A stretch of DNA of 32,250 bases from Akkermansiaceae bacterium (GCA_903919975.1 CAIXKE010000025.1:1-32250); one strand, 5' to 3'; positions 14,961 to 23,920 are shown, counted from the first letter of the stretch. Numbers and translations are program-made. The notes: generated from the sequence alone by a model not told the origin.

Positions 14961-15989
14961 ATGAGTGACGAAACCTTGCCCAATTCAGAAATCATCCTCT
15001 ACCAGACTGAGGATGGCCGCACGCGCGTGCAATGTCGGTTTGAGAATGAAACGGTTTGGCTGACACAGGCGCAGATGGCGGACTTGTTCCAGACGACGAA
15101 GCAGAATGTCGGGCAGCACCTGAAAAGTCTCTTTGCCGAGGGCGAGCTAGTGCAGAATTCAGTTGTAAAGGATTCCTTTACAACTGCCGGTGACGGGAAG
15201 AACTACGCGACAAAGTTCTACAATCTGGATGTCATCATCTCGGTGGGTTACCGGGTGAAATCGCTGCGGGGCACGCAATTTCGGATTTGGGCTACGCAAC
15301 GTCTGCGGGAATACATCGTGAAGGGCTTCACAATGGACGATGAGCGGCTGAAGGAATCCGGCGGCGGCGCGTATTTTGACGAGTTGCTGGAGCGCATCCG
15401 CGACATCCGGTCGTCGGAAAAGGCTTTTTGGCGCAAGGTGCTCGATATTTACGCCATGAGCGCGGACTATGACCCGCATACGGAGGCGTCTCAGCTTTTC
15501 TTTGCCACCGTGCAGAACAAGATGCACTGGGCGGCGCATGGGCAGACGGCGGCGGAAGTCATCGCGGCCCGCGCGGACGCGGCGAAACCGAACATGGGGC
15601 TGATGACCTGGCCTGGCAGCCACCTGCGGAAAACCGATGTGGCAGTGGCCAAAAATTACCTGAACGAGCAGGAACTCGGTGATTTGAATCTGATTGTATC
15701 TCTCTACCTCGATTTCGCCGAACTTCAGGCCCGTAGTCGCCGGGTGATGACCATGCGTGACTGGATCGCGAAGTTGGATGATTTCATGCGGATCAGCGAA
15801 CGTGAAATTCTCACCCACGCGGGGAAGGTGAGCCACGAAGGGGCGCTCGCGCGAGCGGAAGAGGAGTTTGAAAAGTTTCGACGCATTGAGGATGCGAAAC
15901 CTTCGCTGGTGGAACAGCATTTCATCGAAGCCATCGAGCAGGTGAAGCAGCTGGAGAATGGCAAACGCGCGAAGAAGAAAAAGCCATGA
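14961..15989 (+). CDS. rhuM: RhuM-family protein
   Basis: 342 residues from ATG 14961. The frame is open back to 14865, but family similarity starts at EIILYQTEDGRTRVQ. An N-terminal segment, VWLTQAQMADLFQTTKQNVGQHLKSLFAEGEL (32-63), looks like a winged-helix or antirepressor-type DNA-binding unit. GKNYATKFYNLDVIISVGYRVKS is the central RhuM signature, followed by FRIWATQRLREYIVKGF and a helical C-terminal half. RhuM was named from a Salmonella pathogenicity island. Homologues are scattered on genomic islands and their biochemical role is not known. The last four bases overlap the acyltransferase start, so the two genes form one unit. Confidence 0.88.
   Translation: MSDETLPNSEIILYQTEDGRTRVQCRFENETVWLTQAQMADLFQTTKQNVGQHLKSLFAEGELVQNSVVKDSFTTAGDGKNYATKFYNLDVIISVGYRVKSLRGTQFRIWATQRLREYIVKGFTMDDERLKESGGGAYFDELLERIRDIRSSEKAFWRKVLDIYAMSADYDPHTEASQLFFATVQNKMHWAAHGQTAAEVIAARADAAKPNMGLMTWPGSHLRKTDVAVAKNYLNEQELGDLNLIVSLYLDFAELQARSRRVMTMRDWIAKLDDFMRISEREILTHAGKVSHEGALARAEEEFEKFRRIEDAKPSLVEQHFIEAIEQVKQLENGKRAKKKKP
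15161..15185. repeat. Perfect 12-bp inverted repeat inside rhuM
   Basis: AGTTGTAAAGGA, T, TCCTTTACAACT is a perfect 12-bp inverted repeat with a one-base centre. It lies within codons 67-75 of rhuM (SVVKDSFTT). It could be a binding site, an RNA hairpin or chance under coding constraint. Confidence 0.85.
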
Positions 15990-16939
15990 GCATCGCATCC
16001 CACTGGTTTCAGGCATCGGAGGGGATGGGTGATTTCATGGGGATCCGCTATGGACGGGTTTCGCAGGGGTCTGACGAGGTGGAGTGGGTGTTCGTGTCTC
16101 ACTGCGATTGCGACGGGATCGGCGGCTTGGTTAGGCTGTTGCGGGAACGAGGGGCGGAGATTGGGAATCTCCCGGAAACGAAGCATCCGTGCCGTGGCGT
16201 GATCGGTCCGTTGTGGAGGCTCTGGCGTGCGAGCCGAAAGGAGCCGGAGTGTGCCAACCGCAGGGATTGGCAGCTCACGGGCCCGGCGGAAATGGGAGTC
16301 GGCACGGCGGTGGCGTGGCATCTTTTCACGGAAGAGGAAACGCAGGCAATCCGCGAGCGCTGCCAGCGGGAGCAAGTGACGGTGAACAGCCTGCTACTGA
16401 AACACCTGGATCAGGCCGTTCGGCCGGAGATCCGGAGGCCACAGGCGAAGATTCCATGGATGATCCCGGTCAACCTGCGGGGAGACATCCATCACGCGGA
16501 CGCTACGGAAAATCATGTGAGCTGTGTGGATGTTCGGATTGCAGCGGACGATTCAGTGGGAGCGGTTCAAGAGCAAGTGCGCCAACGCTTGGAGCGCGGT
16601 GAGCATCGGGCCAATGCCTTGTTGCTGGAACTCGGGAGGCTTCTGTCTCACGGGGCGAAAGTGAAATTTCTGGAGAAAGATCGCGGTAAGCCGGCGGGAA
16701 ACATCGGGGCGTTTTCGAATCTCGGCGTTTGGGATTCAGAGAAGAAGATCGACACCCACGACTCCTGGCTGTTTTGCCCGCCCGTGGTGAAGGGTCAGCT
16801 TTTGGGCGCCGGTTGCGTGACGTTTCAGAATCGGTTAGGACTGGCGGTTCAGGGGCATCCCAACTTGTCGGGTGCTGGGGGGCTCACGAGCATCTGGATA
16901 AAGCGGTGGGTTGGGGGGATGGCGAATGGCGAATGTTGA
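15986..16939 (+). CDS. CAT/condensation-domain-like acyltransferase
   Basis: 317 residues. VFVSHCDCDGIGG (H39, D43) is an HxxxDG motif, the catalytic signature of the chloramphenicol acetyltransferase/condensation superfamily. Later VNSLLLKHLDQAV, IPWMIPVNLRGD and GNIGAFSNLGVW fit the second half of that fold. The motif comes very early compared with about residue 130 in full condensation domains, so the N-terminal lobe seems shortened. It overlaps rhuM by four bases. The stop codon lies in a tandem repeat, so the last few residues (MANGEC) come from repeat sequence and the native end may have been altered. The acyl donor and acceptor are unknown. No NRPS or PKS genes are nearby. Confidence 0.65.
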   Translation: MSIASHWFQASEGMGDFMGIRYGRVSQGSDEVEWVFVSHCDCDGIGGLVRLLRERGAEIGNLPETKHPCRGVIGPLWRLWRASRKEPECANRRDWQLTGPAEMGVGTAVAWHLFTEEETQAIRERCQREQVTVNSLLLKHLDQAVRPEIRRPQAKIPWMIPVNLRGDIHHADATENHVSCVDVRIAADDSVGAVQEQVRQRLERGEHRANALLLELGRLLSHGAKVKFLEKDRGKPAGNIGAFSNLGVWDSEKKIDTHDSWLFCPPVVKGQLLGAGCVTFQNRLGLAVQGHPNLSGAGGLTSIWIKRWVGGMANGEC

Positions 16940-16981
16940 ATGTTGAATGTTGAATGTTGAAGAGAAGAGAAGAGAAGAGAA
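16934..16981. repeat. Tandem repeats: four TGTTGAA then four GAGAA
   Basis: Four exact copies of the heptamer TGTTGAA (16934-16961) are followed directly by four exact copies of the pentamer GAGAA (16962-16981). The acyltransferase stop codon is the TGA in the first heptamer. Such arrays can change length by slippage. Bases 16982-17057 hold nothing else recognisable. Confidence 0.9.
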
Positions 16982-17057
16982 AGATGTGATAGGTGAATTT
17001 CTTTGCGCTCCTTGCGTTCTTTTGCGGCCAATCATCTTCGTTTGAAGAAGTTGAAGT

Positions 17058-17081
17058 GGGTGCGCCCGGCGAAGCGCACCC
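17058..17081 (-). terminator. Hairpin downstream of purH, terminator candidate or dispersed palindrome
   Basis: GGGTGCGC (17058-17065) and GCGCACCC (17074-17081) form an 8-bp GC-rich stem, 43 bases after the purH stop on the minus strand. A pyrimidine-rich run follows on that strand, but no clean T-run. It may instead be a dispersed genomic palindrome. A 15-base palindrome, GCGATCA-A-TGATCGC, lies at 17100-17114. Confidence 0.4.
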
Positions 17082-17123
17082 TAACTGGGAATAGCTGCTG
17101 CGATCAATGATCGCCGCTGCGGG

Positions 17124-18665
17124 TCAATGTCTGAAGTGGCGGTGGCCGGTGAAGACCATGGCCATGCCGGCGGCGTCGGCGGCGGCGATGACTTCTTCAT
17201 CGCGCATGGAGCCGCCGGGTTGGATGCAGGCGGTGGCTCCGGCGTCGATGGCGGATTGTAGGCCGTCGGCGAAGGGGAACATGGCGTCTGAGGCGACGAT
17301 ACTGCCTTTGAGGTCGAGCCCGGCTTCCTTGGCTTTCCAGATGGCGATGCGTGAGGAATCAACACGGCTCATTTGACCGGCACCGATGCCGAGGGTGCGG
17401 TCGGTGGTGGCGTAAACGATGGCGTTTGATTTGACGTGTTTGACGATGCGCCAACCGAAGCGCATGGCGCGCATTTCTTCTTGGGTGGGTGGGCGTTTGG
17501 TGACGACTTTCGATTCCAGGTTATCGAGTCCGAGAGCGGTGTGATCGCGGTCCATGACCATGACGCCACCGGGGCAGGAGCGGATGACGGCGGATTTTTT
17601 CTCTACCAGATAGGCGTCGTTCATTTTCATGAGGCGCAGGTTTTTCTTTTTCTGGAGCAGCGCGCGGGCATCGGCTTCGAATTCCGGGGCGATGATGACA
17701 TCGGTGAAGATTTCCGAGATCACGCGGGCGAGTTCGAGGGTGAGAGGGCGGTTGCAGACAATGACGCCGCCGAACGGGGCTTGGCGGTCGGTTTCGAATG
17801 CCTTCTGCCAAGCGACGCGGAGATCCTCGTCATCCTGGCCGACGCCACAGGGGTTGGTGTGTTTGAGGATGGCGACGGTGGGCCGGACGAAATCGAGGAT
17901 GATATCGGCGGCGGCTTCGATATCGAGGATGTTGGTATAACTCAGTTCCTTGCCTTGAACTTGGGTGAAAAACTCGCGGAAATTGCCGTAGAGCGAGCAT
18001 TTTTGATGTGGATTGTCACCGTAGCGGAGTTCCTGTTCGAGCGGCAGGCTGAGGGTGAAATTGCAGCAAGTGCCGGTGCGGCATTGGCCGAGGTAGTTGG
18101 TGATGGCAGCGTCGTATTGCGAGGTGCGGAGGAAGACTTTGACGGCGAGTTGTTCGCGGAAGCCCTTGGTGGTCTCGCCATTGTTCTCCTTCATCTCCTC
18201 GATGACTTTGGCATAGTCCGCGGGATCGACGATCACGGTGACATGCGAATGGTTTTTTGCGGCGCTGCGGAGCATCGATGGACCGCCGATGTCGATGTTT
18301 TCGATGGCTTCATCGAGCGTGACACCGGGTTTCTTGATCGTTTCCTCAAACGGATAGAGATTCACCACGACAAGATCGATGGGCGGGATGTTGTTCTTCT
18401 TCGCTTGGGCGAGGTGCTCTTGGTCGTCGCGGCGATGGAGGAGGCCGCCGTGGACTTTCGGGTGGAGGGTTTTGACGCGGCCGTCGAAAAGTTCGGGGGC
18501 GCCGGTGTATTCTGAAACATCGATGACCGGCAGGCCTGCATCGCGCAGGGCTTTGGCGGTGCCGCCGGTGGAGAGCAATTCGACTCCGAGGTCGTGGAGT
18601 TCCTTGGCGAATTCGGCGAGGCCGGATTTGTCCGAGACGGAGAGCAGGGCGCGGGTGATGGGCAT
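17124..18665 (-). CDS. purH: Bifunctional AICAR formyltransferase/IMP cyclohydrolase
   Basis: Catalyses the last two steps of IMP synthesis. 513 residues from ATG 18665, the usual length. The N-terminal cyclohydrolase domain begins [12 protein letters not shown] and holds [13 protein letters not shown] and [15 protein letters not shown] (60-74). The formyltransferase domain has LRYGDNPHQ (213-221), [11 protein letters not shown] (266-276; catalytic K268, H269) and the C-terminal GHRHFRH. The frame is open a further 85 codons upstream to 18920, but that part has no family similarity and overlaps the divergent gene at 18825. It needs 10-formyl-tetrahydrofolate, which PurU (29440-30300) hydrolyses. 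Confidence 0.97.
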   Translation of the reverse strand: MPITRALLSVSDKSGLAEFAKELHDLGVELLSTGGTAKALRDAGLPVIDVSEYTGAPELFDGRVKTLHPKVHGGLLHRRDDQEHLAQAKKNNIPPIDLVVVNLYPFEETIKKPGVTLDEAIENIDIGGPSMLRSAAKNHSHVTVIVDPADYAKVIEEMKENNGETTKGFREQLAVKVFLRTSQYDAAITNYLGQCRTGTCCNFTLSLPLEQELRYGDNPHQKCSLYGNFREFFTQVQGKELSYTNILDIEAAADIILDFVRPTVAILKHTNPCGVGQDDEDLRVAWQKAFETDRQAPFGGVIVCNRPLTLELARVISEIFTDVIIAPEFEADARALLQKKKNLRLMKMNDAYLVEKKSAVIRSCPGGVMVMDRDHTALGLDNLESKVVTKRPPTQEEMRAMRFGWRIVKHVKSNAIVYATTDRTLGIGAGQMSRVDSSRIAIWKAKEAGLDLKGSIVASDAMFPFADGLQSAIDAGATACIQPGGSMRDEEVIAAADAAGMAMVFTGHRHFRH

Positions 18666-18824
18666 GGCGGTTGGTCTTTCGCGGGTTTGGATGGCTGGAC
18701 GGCAGGTACCGAACAGCGGGCACCCCGTAACCAAGCGCGGGGTTCGGAGCAAGCGGAATAGGGTGGGGATAATCCCGCGTTCTTCCCGATTGACCGATGC
18801 GCCTGAAGCGCCGAACGTCCATCC

Positions 18825-19097
18825 ATGCCGAGCAAGTCCGATCTTCTCGATCTCCAGTTCATCGATGCCCGCCACAAGTTCATTGATCTTGCGGCGTTTC
18901 TTGATCGCATCGACCGCCACCCCGGCGATAGCGATTTCCGCATCGAGGCGATGAAAAACGCGCTTTCCATTCTGCTCTCGGACCGCCCGGACCGCGCCCG
19001 CGCCGTTCTGGAGGCGCTATCGGATCAAACCATGGAGCCGATTCCGCAAGCGACGATCCAAGGGGCATTCGGAGCGCCCATTCCCGCCGCCCGTTGA
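18825..19097 (+). CDS. Small hypothetical protein
   Basis: 90 residues, divergent from purH and 28 bases before the TatD-like gene. Predicted mostly helical and charged (LQFIDARHKFIDLAAFLDRID, then MKNALSILLSDRP), with a flexible Pro/Ala-rich end. No signal peptide or membrane segment. I do not recognise the family. Codon use and position support a real gene that may be cotranscribed with the hydrolase. Confidence 0.65.
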   Translation: MPSKSDLLDLQFIDARHKFIDLAAFLDRIDRHPGDSDFRIEAMKNALSILLSDRPDRARAVLEALSDQTMEPIPQATIQGAFGAPIPAAR

Positions 19098-19125
19098 ATT
19101 TCCCGGCATTCAGCTATTTTTTCTC

Positions 19126-19926
19126 ATGCGCTACATCGAACCCCACGCCCACATGGTCAGCCGGACGACGGATGACTATGAAAAACTTGCGCTCACCGGG
19201 TGTGAGGCGGTCTGCGAGCCGGCATTCTGGGCCGGCTTCGATCGCTCGTCAGCCGAGGGGTTTCACGATTACTTCCGCCAACTCACCGAGTATGAACCGC
19301 GGCGCGCCGCGAAATTCGGCATCAAACATTTCTCTTGGCTCTGCATCAATCCGAAGGAAGCGGATGATCCCGGATTCGCTCGCGAAGTGATGAGCCTGTT
19401 TCCGGAATTCCTGAAATCGCCGACCGTGCTCGGCATCGGTGAGATCGGGCTCAACAAAAACACCCGGAACGAAATCATGATCTTTGAGGAGCATGTGCAA
19501 ATCGCGCTCGATCACGATCTGCCCATCCTCATCCACACACCGCATCTGGAGGACAAACTCAAAGGCACCCGTCTCACTCTCGAAGCACTGGCGAATTTCT
19601 CGAAACTCGATCGCGGCAAGGTGATAATCGATCACGTCGAAGAGCACACCGTGTCCCAAGTGCTCGATGCGGGTTACTGGGCGGGCATGACGCTTTATCC
19701 GCATAGCAAATGCTCGTTAGACCGCGCGATCGATATCTTGGAAATCCACGGACCGGAGAGGCTTTGGATGAATTCCGCGTGCGATTGGGGGATCTCCGAT
19801 CCTCTCGCTATCCCCAAGTGCGCTCTGCAGATGAAGGCTCGCAGCCATGATCGCGCCGCTATCGAGCGCGTCATCTACCAGAATCCGCAGACCTTCCTCA
19901 GTCAATCGCCGAGGTTTGTGCTCTGA
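19126..19926 (+). CDS. TatD-family metal-dependent hydrolase, EboB-like
   Basis: 266-residue TIM-barrel hydrolase. Metal ligands are in YIEPHAHM (H7, H9), GIGEIGLN (Glu), LPILIHTPH (His), VIIDHVEE (His) and NSACDWGISDP (Asp). The full pattern MVSRTTDDYE at the start and the DWGISDPLAIPKCA block match, from memory, the TatD-like protein of ebo clusters (EboB) better than TatD nuclease itself. Ebo clusters act in export of secondary-metabolite precursors. Their other members (UbiA-type prenyltransferase, sugar-phosphate isomerase-like EboE) are absent here, so the gene is isolated. It ends 16 bases from the convergent gnd. Confidence 0.82.
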   Translation: MRYIEPHAHMVSRTTDDYEKLALTGCEAVCEPAFWAGFDRSSAEGFHDYFRQLTEYEPRRAAKFGIKHFSWLCINPKEADDPGFAREVMSLFPEFLKSPTVLGIGEIGLNKNTRNEIMIFEEHVQIALDHDLPILIHTPHLEDKLKGTRLTLEALANFSKLDRGKVIIDHVEEHTVSQVLDAGYWAGMTLYPHSKCSLDRAIDILEIHGPERLWMNSACDWGISDPLAIPKCALQMKARSHDRAAIERVIYQNPQTFLSQSPRFVL

Positions 19927-19942
19927 TGGTGGATGTTGCCTA

Positions 19943-21445
19943 TTACATTTCAAGCTGCGGGCGATCGGCCTCGGGCCAGTCGATGTGGAAGAACTTGCCG
20001 CGTGGTTGGTCGGTGCGTTCGTAGGTGTGGGCACCGAAGAAATCACGTTGGCCTTGCAGAAGGTTGGCGGGGAGTTTTTCCGAGCGATAGCCATCGTAGT
20101 AGGAGAGCGCGCTGCCCATGCAGGGAGCGGGCACACCTTGGAGGGCGGCGGTGGCGATGACTTTGCGCCATTGCGGTTGGAGCTTGGCGACCTCGCCTTG
20201 GAAATACGGGTCTAGCAGAAGGTTGGCGAGTTTGCCATCGCGTTCGAAGGCTTCGGTGATCTTCTGCAGGAAGACGGCACGGATGATGCAACCGCCTCGG
20301 AAAATCTGCGCGATTTTCCCGAAGTCGAGTTTCCAGTCGTATTCGGTTTGCGCCTCACGCATGAGCTGGAAGCCTTGGGCGTAGGAACAAATTTTCGAGC
20401 AATACAGCGCGGCGTGGATGGCCTCGATGAGTTCTTCCTTGTCGCCGGTGTAGCGGCTGTCAGGACCTGTTAGTATCTTGCTGGCGGCGACGCGTTCGTC
20501 CTTCACGGCGGAAACGCAGCGGGCGAACACGGCTTCGGCGACGGTGGGAGCGGGCACGCCCATGTCGAGCGCGCTGGTGCTGGTCCATTTGCCGGTGCCT
20601 TTTTGGCCGGCGGTATCGAGGATCATGTCCACAAGATCGCCACCGGTCATCGGGTCTTTTTGGGCGAGCACCTCGCCGGTAATTTCGATGAGGAAGCTAT
20701 CGAGCACACCGGTGTTCCACTTGCGGAACACGGCGGCGATTTCCGGCGCGGACATGCCGAGCAGTTTGCGCATGAGGTCATAGGCTTCGCAGATCATCTG
20801 CATGTCGCCGTATTCGATGCCGTTGTGGACCATCTTGACGTAGTGGCCTGCGCCGTTTTCGCCGATGTAAGTGGCGCATGGCACGCCGCCGACGATCGGT
20901 TTGCCGGGAGCGGCACCCTTGAGTTCTTTGCCGGTGACGGGATCGACTTTCGCCGCGATGGCATTCCAAACCGGTTCGATGTGCGAATAGGCATCGCGAT
21001 CGCCGCCGGGCATCACAGCCGGGCCGAAACGTGCGCCTTCTTCACCGCCGGAAACTCCGCTGCCGATGAACAGGAAACCTTTTTCCTTGAGTTCTTTTTC
21101 GCGGCGGATGGTGTCGGTCCACTTGGCGTTGCCGCCATCGATGATGATGTCACCGGGTTCGAAAACCTGGGTGAGCGCGTTGATCACGGCATCGGTGGCA
21201 TTGCCGGCTTGCACCATGATCACGGCGCGGCGCGGACGCTTCAGGCTGGCGGCGAATTCCTCCATGGTTGGGAATCCAACCAGGCCACCGGGAGTATCCG
21301 GATTTTCCGCCACGAATTTCTCCATGGTGGAGGTGGTGCGGTTATACACGGAGATCTTGAATCCGTGGTCGGCGATGTTGAGGGCAAGGTTCTGCCCCAT
21401 GACGGCGAGGCCGATGAGTCCGATATCTGAGAGTTGGTCTGACAT
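19943..21445 (-). CDS. gnd: 6-phosphogluconate dehydrogenase, decarboxylating
   Basis: Oxidises 6-phosphogluconate to ribulose 5-phosphate and CO2. 500 residues, slightly longer than the usual 470 because of a C-terminal tail. The Rossmann motif is [16 protein letters not shown] (9-24). YNRTTS after the second strand is typical for [24 protein letters not shown] and [15 protein letters not shown] carry the substrate-binding and catalytic Lys, His and Asn. It is the last gene of the same-strand sugar-acid cluster. An inverted repeat fills the gap to the kinase gene upstream. In that setting it would drain the product of the kinase and reductase into the pentose phosphate pool. Confidence 0.96.
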   Translation of the reverse strand: MSDQLSDIGLIGLAVMGQNLALNIADHGFKISVYNRTTSTMEKFVAENPDTPGGLVGFPTMEEFAASLKRPRRAVIMVQAGNATDAVINALTQVFEPGDIIIDGGNAKWTDTIRREKELKEKGFLFIGSGVSGGEEGARFGPAVMPGGDRDAYSHIEPVWNAIAAKVDPVTGKELKGAAPGKPIVGGVPCATYIGENGAGHYVKMVHNGIEYGDMQMICEAYDLMRKLLGMSAPEIAAVFRKWNTGVLDSFLIEITGEVLAQKDPMTGGDLVDMILDTAGQKGTGKWTSTSALDMGVPAPTVAEAVFARCVSAVKDERVAASKILTGPDSRYTGDKEELIEAIHAALYCSKICSYAQGFQLMREAQTEYDWKLDFGKIAQIFRGGCIIRAVFLQKITEAFERDGKLANLLLDPYFQGEVAKLQPQWRKVIATAALQGVPAPCMGSALSYYDGYRSEKLPANLLQGQRDFFGAHTYERTDQPRGKFFHIDWPEADRPQLEM

Positions 21446-21495
21446 GATGATGTTTGGTTGAATTGAAAGTTTGTTGGTGGAGTGAAATTTTGAAG

Positions 21496-21566
21496 CACAG
21501 ATTACTCAGATTGAATTCAGAGAAAATTCATCATCTTCATAATCTGTGTTCTCTGTGAAATCTGTG
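21496..21566. repeat. Inverted repeat in the kinase-gnd gap
   Basis: CACAGATT (21496-21503) is inverted to AATCTGTG at 21541-21548 and again at 21559-21566. The AT-rich block resembles the dispersed TCTGTG(T/A)-type intergenic repeats of PVC genomes, by recollection. Gap 21446-21588 holds no gene. Confidence 0.6.
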
Positions 21567-21588
21567 ATTAATTTTTTGAATTTAAGAT

Positions 21589-22686
21589 TTATCGAACGAC
21601 GCGGGCGCCGCCGCCGCCGATGACTTTTTCGACTTCCTTGCGGGTGACCATCGAGGTGTCGCCGGGAGTGGTGGAGGCGAGCGCGCCGTGGGCGGCTCCG
21701 TATTCGACGGCTTTCTGGGCGTCGTTGAATTCGAGGAATCCGAACTGGACACCGGATGCGAAGCTATCGCCGCCGCCAACGCGGTCCAGGATTTCGAGGT
21801 CGGGGTATTTGCGGGATTCGTGGAATTGTCCGCCGTGCCAGAGGATGGCGGACCAGTCATTGACCGTTGCGGTTTTCACGCCACGCAGGGTGGTGGCGGC
21901 GACTTTGAAGTTCGGAAACGCTTTCACAGCGGTTTCGATCATCGTTTTGAAAGCATCGAGTTCGATGTTGGAAATGTTGTGATCCACACCTTCGACTTCG
22001 AAGCCGAGCGAAGCGGTGAAGTCTTCTTCGTTGCCGATCATGACATCGACGTATTTCGCGATTTCACGGTTCACTTCCTGCGCCTTGCCGAGGCCGCCGA
22101 TGGTTTTCCAGAGCGACGGGCGGTAGTTGAGGTCGTAGGAAACGACGGTGCCGTATTTGTTAGCGGATTTGACGGCTTCAACGGTGAGTTCGGCGGTGGT
22201 TTCGGATAGAGCGGCGAAGATTCCGCCGGTGTGGAACCAGCGCACGCCGAGCTTGCCGAAGATGTGGTCCCAATCGATGTCGCCGGGTTTGAGTTGGGAG
22301 GCGGCGGTATTGCCACGGTCCGGATTTCCAACCGCGCCGCGGATGCCGAATCCACGTTCTGTGAAGTTGAGTCCGTTTCTAACCGATCGGCCGATGCCGT
22401 CGTCTTCGCGCCATTGGATGAAGTCGGTGGCGACGCCGCCCTGCATGATGAAATCCTCGACGAGGTGTCCGATCTCGTTATCCACGAAGGCGGTGACGAC
22501 GGCGGTTTTGCAACCGAAGCATTTCCGCAAGCCGCGGGACGTGTTGTATTCTCCGCCGCCTTCCCAGACTTGGAAGTTGCGGGCGGTGCGGATCCGGCCT
22601 TCACCGGGATCGAGACGGAGCATGACTTCGCCGAGAGAGATCTGGTCGAAGGTGCATTCGGATTTTGGTTTGATGGTTAGGGGCAT
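21589..22686 (-). CDS. PfkB-family sugar-acid kinase (kdgK- or kguK-like)
   Basis: 365-residue ribokinase-fold kinase. FDQISLGEVMLRLDPGEG begins the domain, WEGGGEYNTSRGLRKCFG is the N-terminal PfkB signature, and DRVGGGDSFASG (301-312) is the second signature, with catalytic base D307. The sequence fits 2-keto-3-deoxygluconate kinases. 2-ketogluconate kinases belong to the same family, and the neighbours (a KguD-like reductase, gnd, LacI) make that alternative attractive. Specificity cannot be settled from sequence alone. ATG 22686 is the only good start. The C-terminus is Gly-rich. Confidence 0.88.
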   Translation of the reverse strand: MPLTIKPKSECTFDQISLGEVMLRLDPGEGRIRTARNFQVWEGGGEYNTSRGLRKCFGCKTAVVTAFVDNEIGHLVEDFIMQGGVATDFIQWREDDGIGRSVRNGLNFTERGFGIRGAVGNPDRGNTAASQLKPGDIDWDHIFGKLGVRWFHTGGIFAALSETTAELTVEAVKSANKYGTVVSYDLNYRPSLWKTIGGLGKAQEVNREIAKYVDVMIGNEEDFTASLGFEVEGVDHNISNIELDAFKTMIETAVKAFPNFKVAATTLRGVKTATVNDWSAILWHGGQFHESRKYPDLEILDRVGGGDSFASGVQFGFLEFNDAQKAVEYGAAHGALASTTPGDTSMVTRKEVEKVIGGGGARVVR

Positions 22687-22710
22687 GATTTTTTGGATTC
22701 AGATTTATTT

Positions 22711-22807
22711 AACCGCAGATGGACTCAGATGAACTCAGATAAGATTGGATGAAAGAATTTATGGATCAAATTTCTTCATTAACGTTTATCTGCGTTCATC
22801 TGCGGTT
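22711..22807. repeat. Inverted repeat in the LDH2-kinase gap
   Basis: AACCGCAGATG (22711-22721) is inverted as CATCTGCGGTT (22797-22807), 11 bp perfect. Just inside, GATGAACTCAGATAA (22729-22743) pairs at 14 of 15 positions with TTATCTGCGTTCATC (22786-22800). The two pairings compete, so alternative structures are possible. Confidence 0.75.
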
Positions 22808-22822
22808 TATGTTTTCTTTGAT

Positions 22823-23920
22823 CTATTCTGCTACTTTAAAACCGGAGATTTTCCAGCGGGGCTTGCGGGCTTCGGCGGCGAGTTCGTTGAAGGCTTGGAT
22901 TTCGGCTTCGGAGAAGAGTAGTCCACCGTTTTTCGCGGAGCGGGCGGCGGCTTGGGCTTCGATCTGGCCGGGGAGCATGCAGTTTTCATTGCCATGGCCG
23001 AGGATGTCTTGGACGACAGCCTTGACGTTTTCAGATTGCGAGCGGCCTTTGGCGAATGAGCCGGAGCTCATGGCGTCGGGATGCCAGACTTGGAAGAAGA
23101 AACAGCAGGTGCCTTTTTCGCCTTCGGGAACACTGTCCCAACGGTTGCGGATGGTGGGGAGCGAACCACCGATGAAGCCGCCGATGATTTCATTGAGGAG
23201 GGCGAGGCCGTAGCCTTTGTGCGCGCCGAAGGGCACAAGGTATTTCGCGGCGTTCGGTTCGGTGGTGGGTTGGCCGTTTGCATCGACGGCGGCACCTGGT
23301 GGCAATTGTTTGCCTTCGCGGGCGAGTTGTTGGACGCGGCCCATGGCGACCACGGAGGTGGCCCAATCGATGACGATCGGATAACCGAGGGAATCGGCGG
23401 TGGGGAAACCCCAGCTGTGCGGATTGGTGCCGAGGGTGGGATATTTGCCGCCGAAGGGAACGACTTCCGCGAGTGCGGCGGTGCAATTCGTGTAAGCGAT
23501 GTAGCCACGGCGCGCGGCTTCCATCACATAGCCGCCGCCCCAGAGGTAGTGGAAGGCGTTGTCCACGGAAACCATGCCGACGCCATATTTATCGGCGAGT
23601 TTGATGGCGGCTTCGATGGCGGCGTAGCCGGTGGCTTGGCCTAACTTTTTGTTAGCATTCCAAACTTCCGAACCACGGAAGCGGGTTTTTACTTTTTCGA
23701 TCTTTGCCTTGGGCACGCAACCACCGGCGGCCGAGCCGAACAGGTGGTCGAGGTGAAGTGCTTTGAGCGCGTTGTGGGTGCGGATGCCATTGCGGGTGGC
23801 CTCGGCGCAGAATCGCGCGCCATCGGCGGCTTCAGTGGCGCTGTAACCCCGCTTGCGGTAAGCGGCGGCGACGAGCGCGTTGTGTTGCTCTTCGGGGACG
23901 ACGTAGAAGATTTCGGACAT
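22823..23920 (-). CDS. LDH2-family NAD(P)-dependent dehydrogenase (malate/lactate/ureidoglycolate/sugar-acid type)
   Basis: 365 residues of the Ldh_2 fold, distinct from Rossmann lactate dehydrogenases. Signatures are ATRNGIRTHNALKALHLDHL (the SHG-like catalytic region, H49 predicted), LGQATGYAAIEAAI, NSxxHY-like DNAFHYLWGGGYVMEAA, and PTLGTNPHSWGFPTAD, GAHKGYGLALLNEIIGG. Members reduce or oxidise 2-hydroxy acids, including sugar acids (YiaK) and sulfolactate (ComC). In this cluster a ketogluconate-type substrate is most likely. The flanking gaps carry palindromes. Substrate stereochemistry is not readable. Confidence 0.88.
   Translation of the reverse strand: MSEIFYVVPEEQHNALVAAAYRKRGYSATEAADGARFCAEATRNGIRTHNALKALHLDHLFGSAAGGCVPKAKIEKVKTRFRGSEVWNANKKLGQATGYAAIEAAIKLADKYGVGMVSVDNAFHYLWGGGYVMEAARRGYIAYTNCTAALAEVVPFGGKYPTLGTNPHSWGFPTADSLGYPIVIDWATSVVAMGRVQQLAREGKQLPPGAAVDANGQPTTEPNAAKYLVPFGAHKGYGLALLNEIIGGFIGGSLPTIRNRWDSVPEGEKGTCCFFFQVWHPDAMSSGSFAKGRSQSENVKAVVQDILGHGNENCMLPGQIEAQAAARSAKNGGLLFSEAEIQAFNELAAEARKPRWKISGFKVAE

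Noticed and set aside
16934-16981. Tandem repeats considered as a CRISPR array
   Set aside because: The units are 7 and 5 bases with no spacers, and no cas gene is present.
17100-17114. GCGATCA-A-TGATCGC palindrome downstream of purH
   Set aside because: It is a single short site with no link to a promoter or gene; left as a note under the nearby hairpin.
17436-18515. 359-codon open frame on the plus strand across purH
   Set aside because: It is antisense to purH, and its Asp/Gly/Phe-rich composition is typical of the complement of a GC-rich coding strand.
18666-18920. 85-codon N-terminal extension of purH
   Set aside because: It has no similarity to PurH, overlaps the divergent small gene, and a normal PurH start exists at 18665.
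20603-21430. 275-codon open frame opposite gnd
   Set aside because: It is a shadow of gnd with no recognisable motif.
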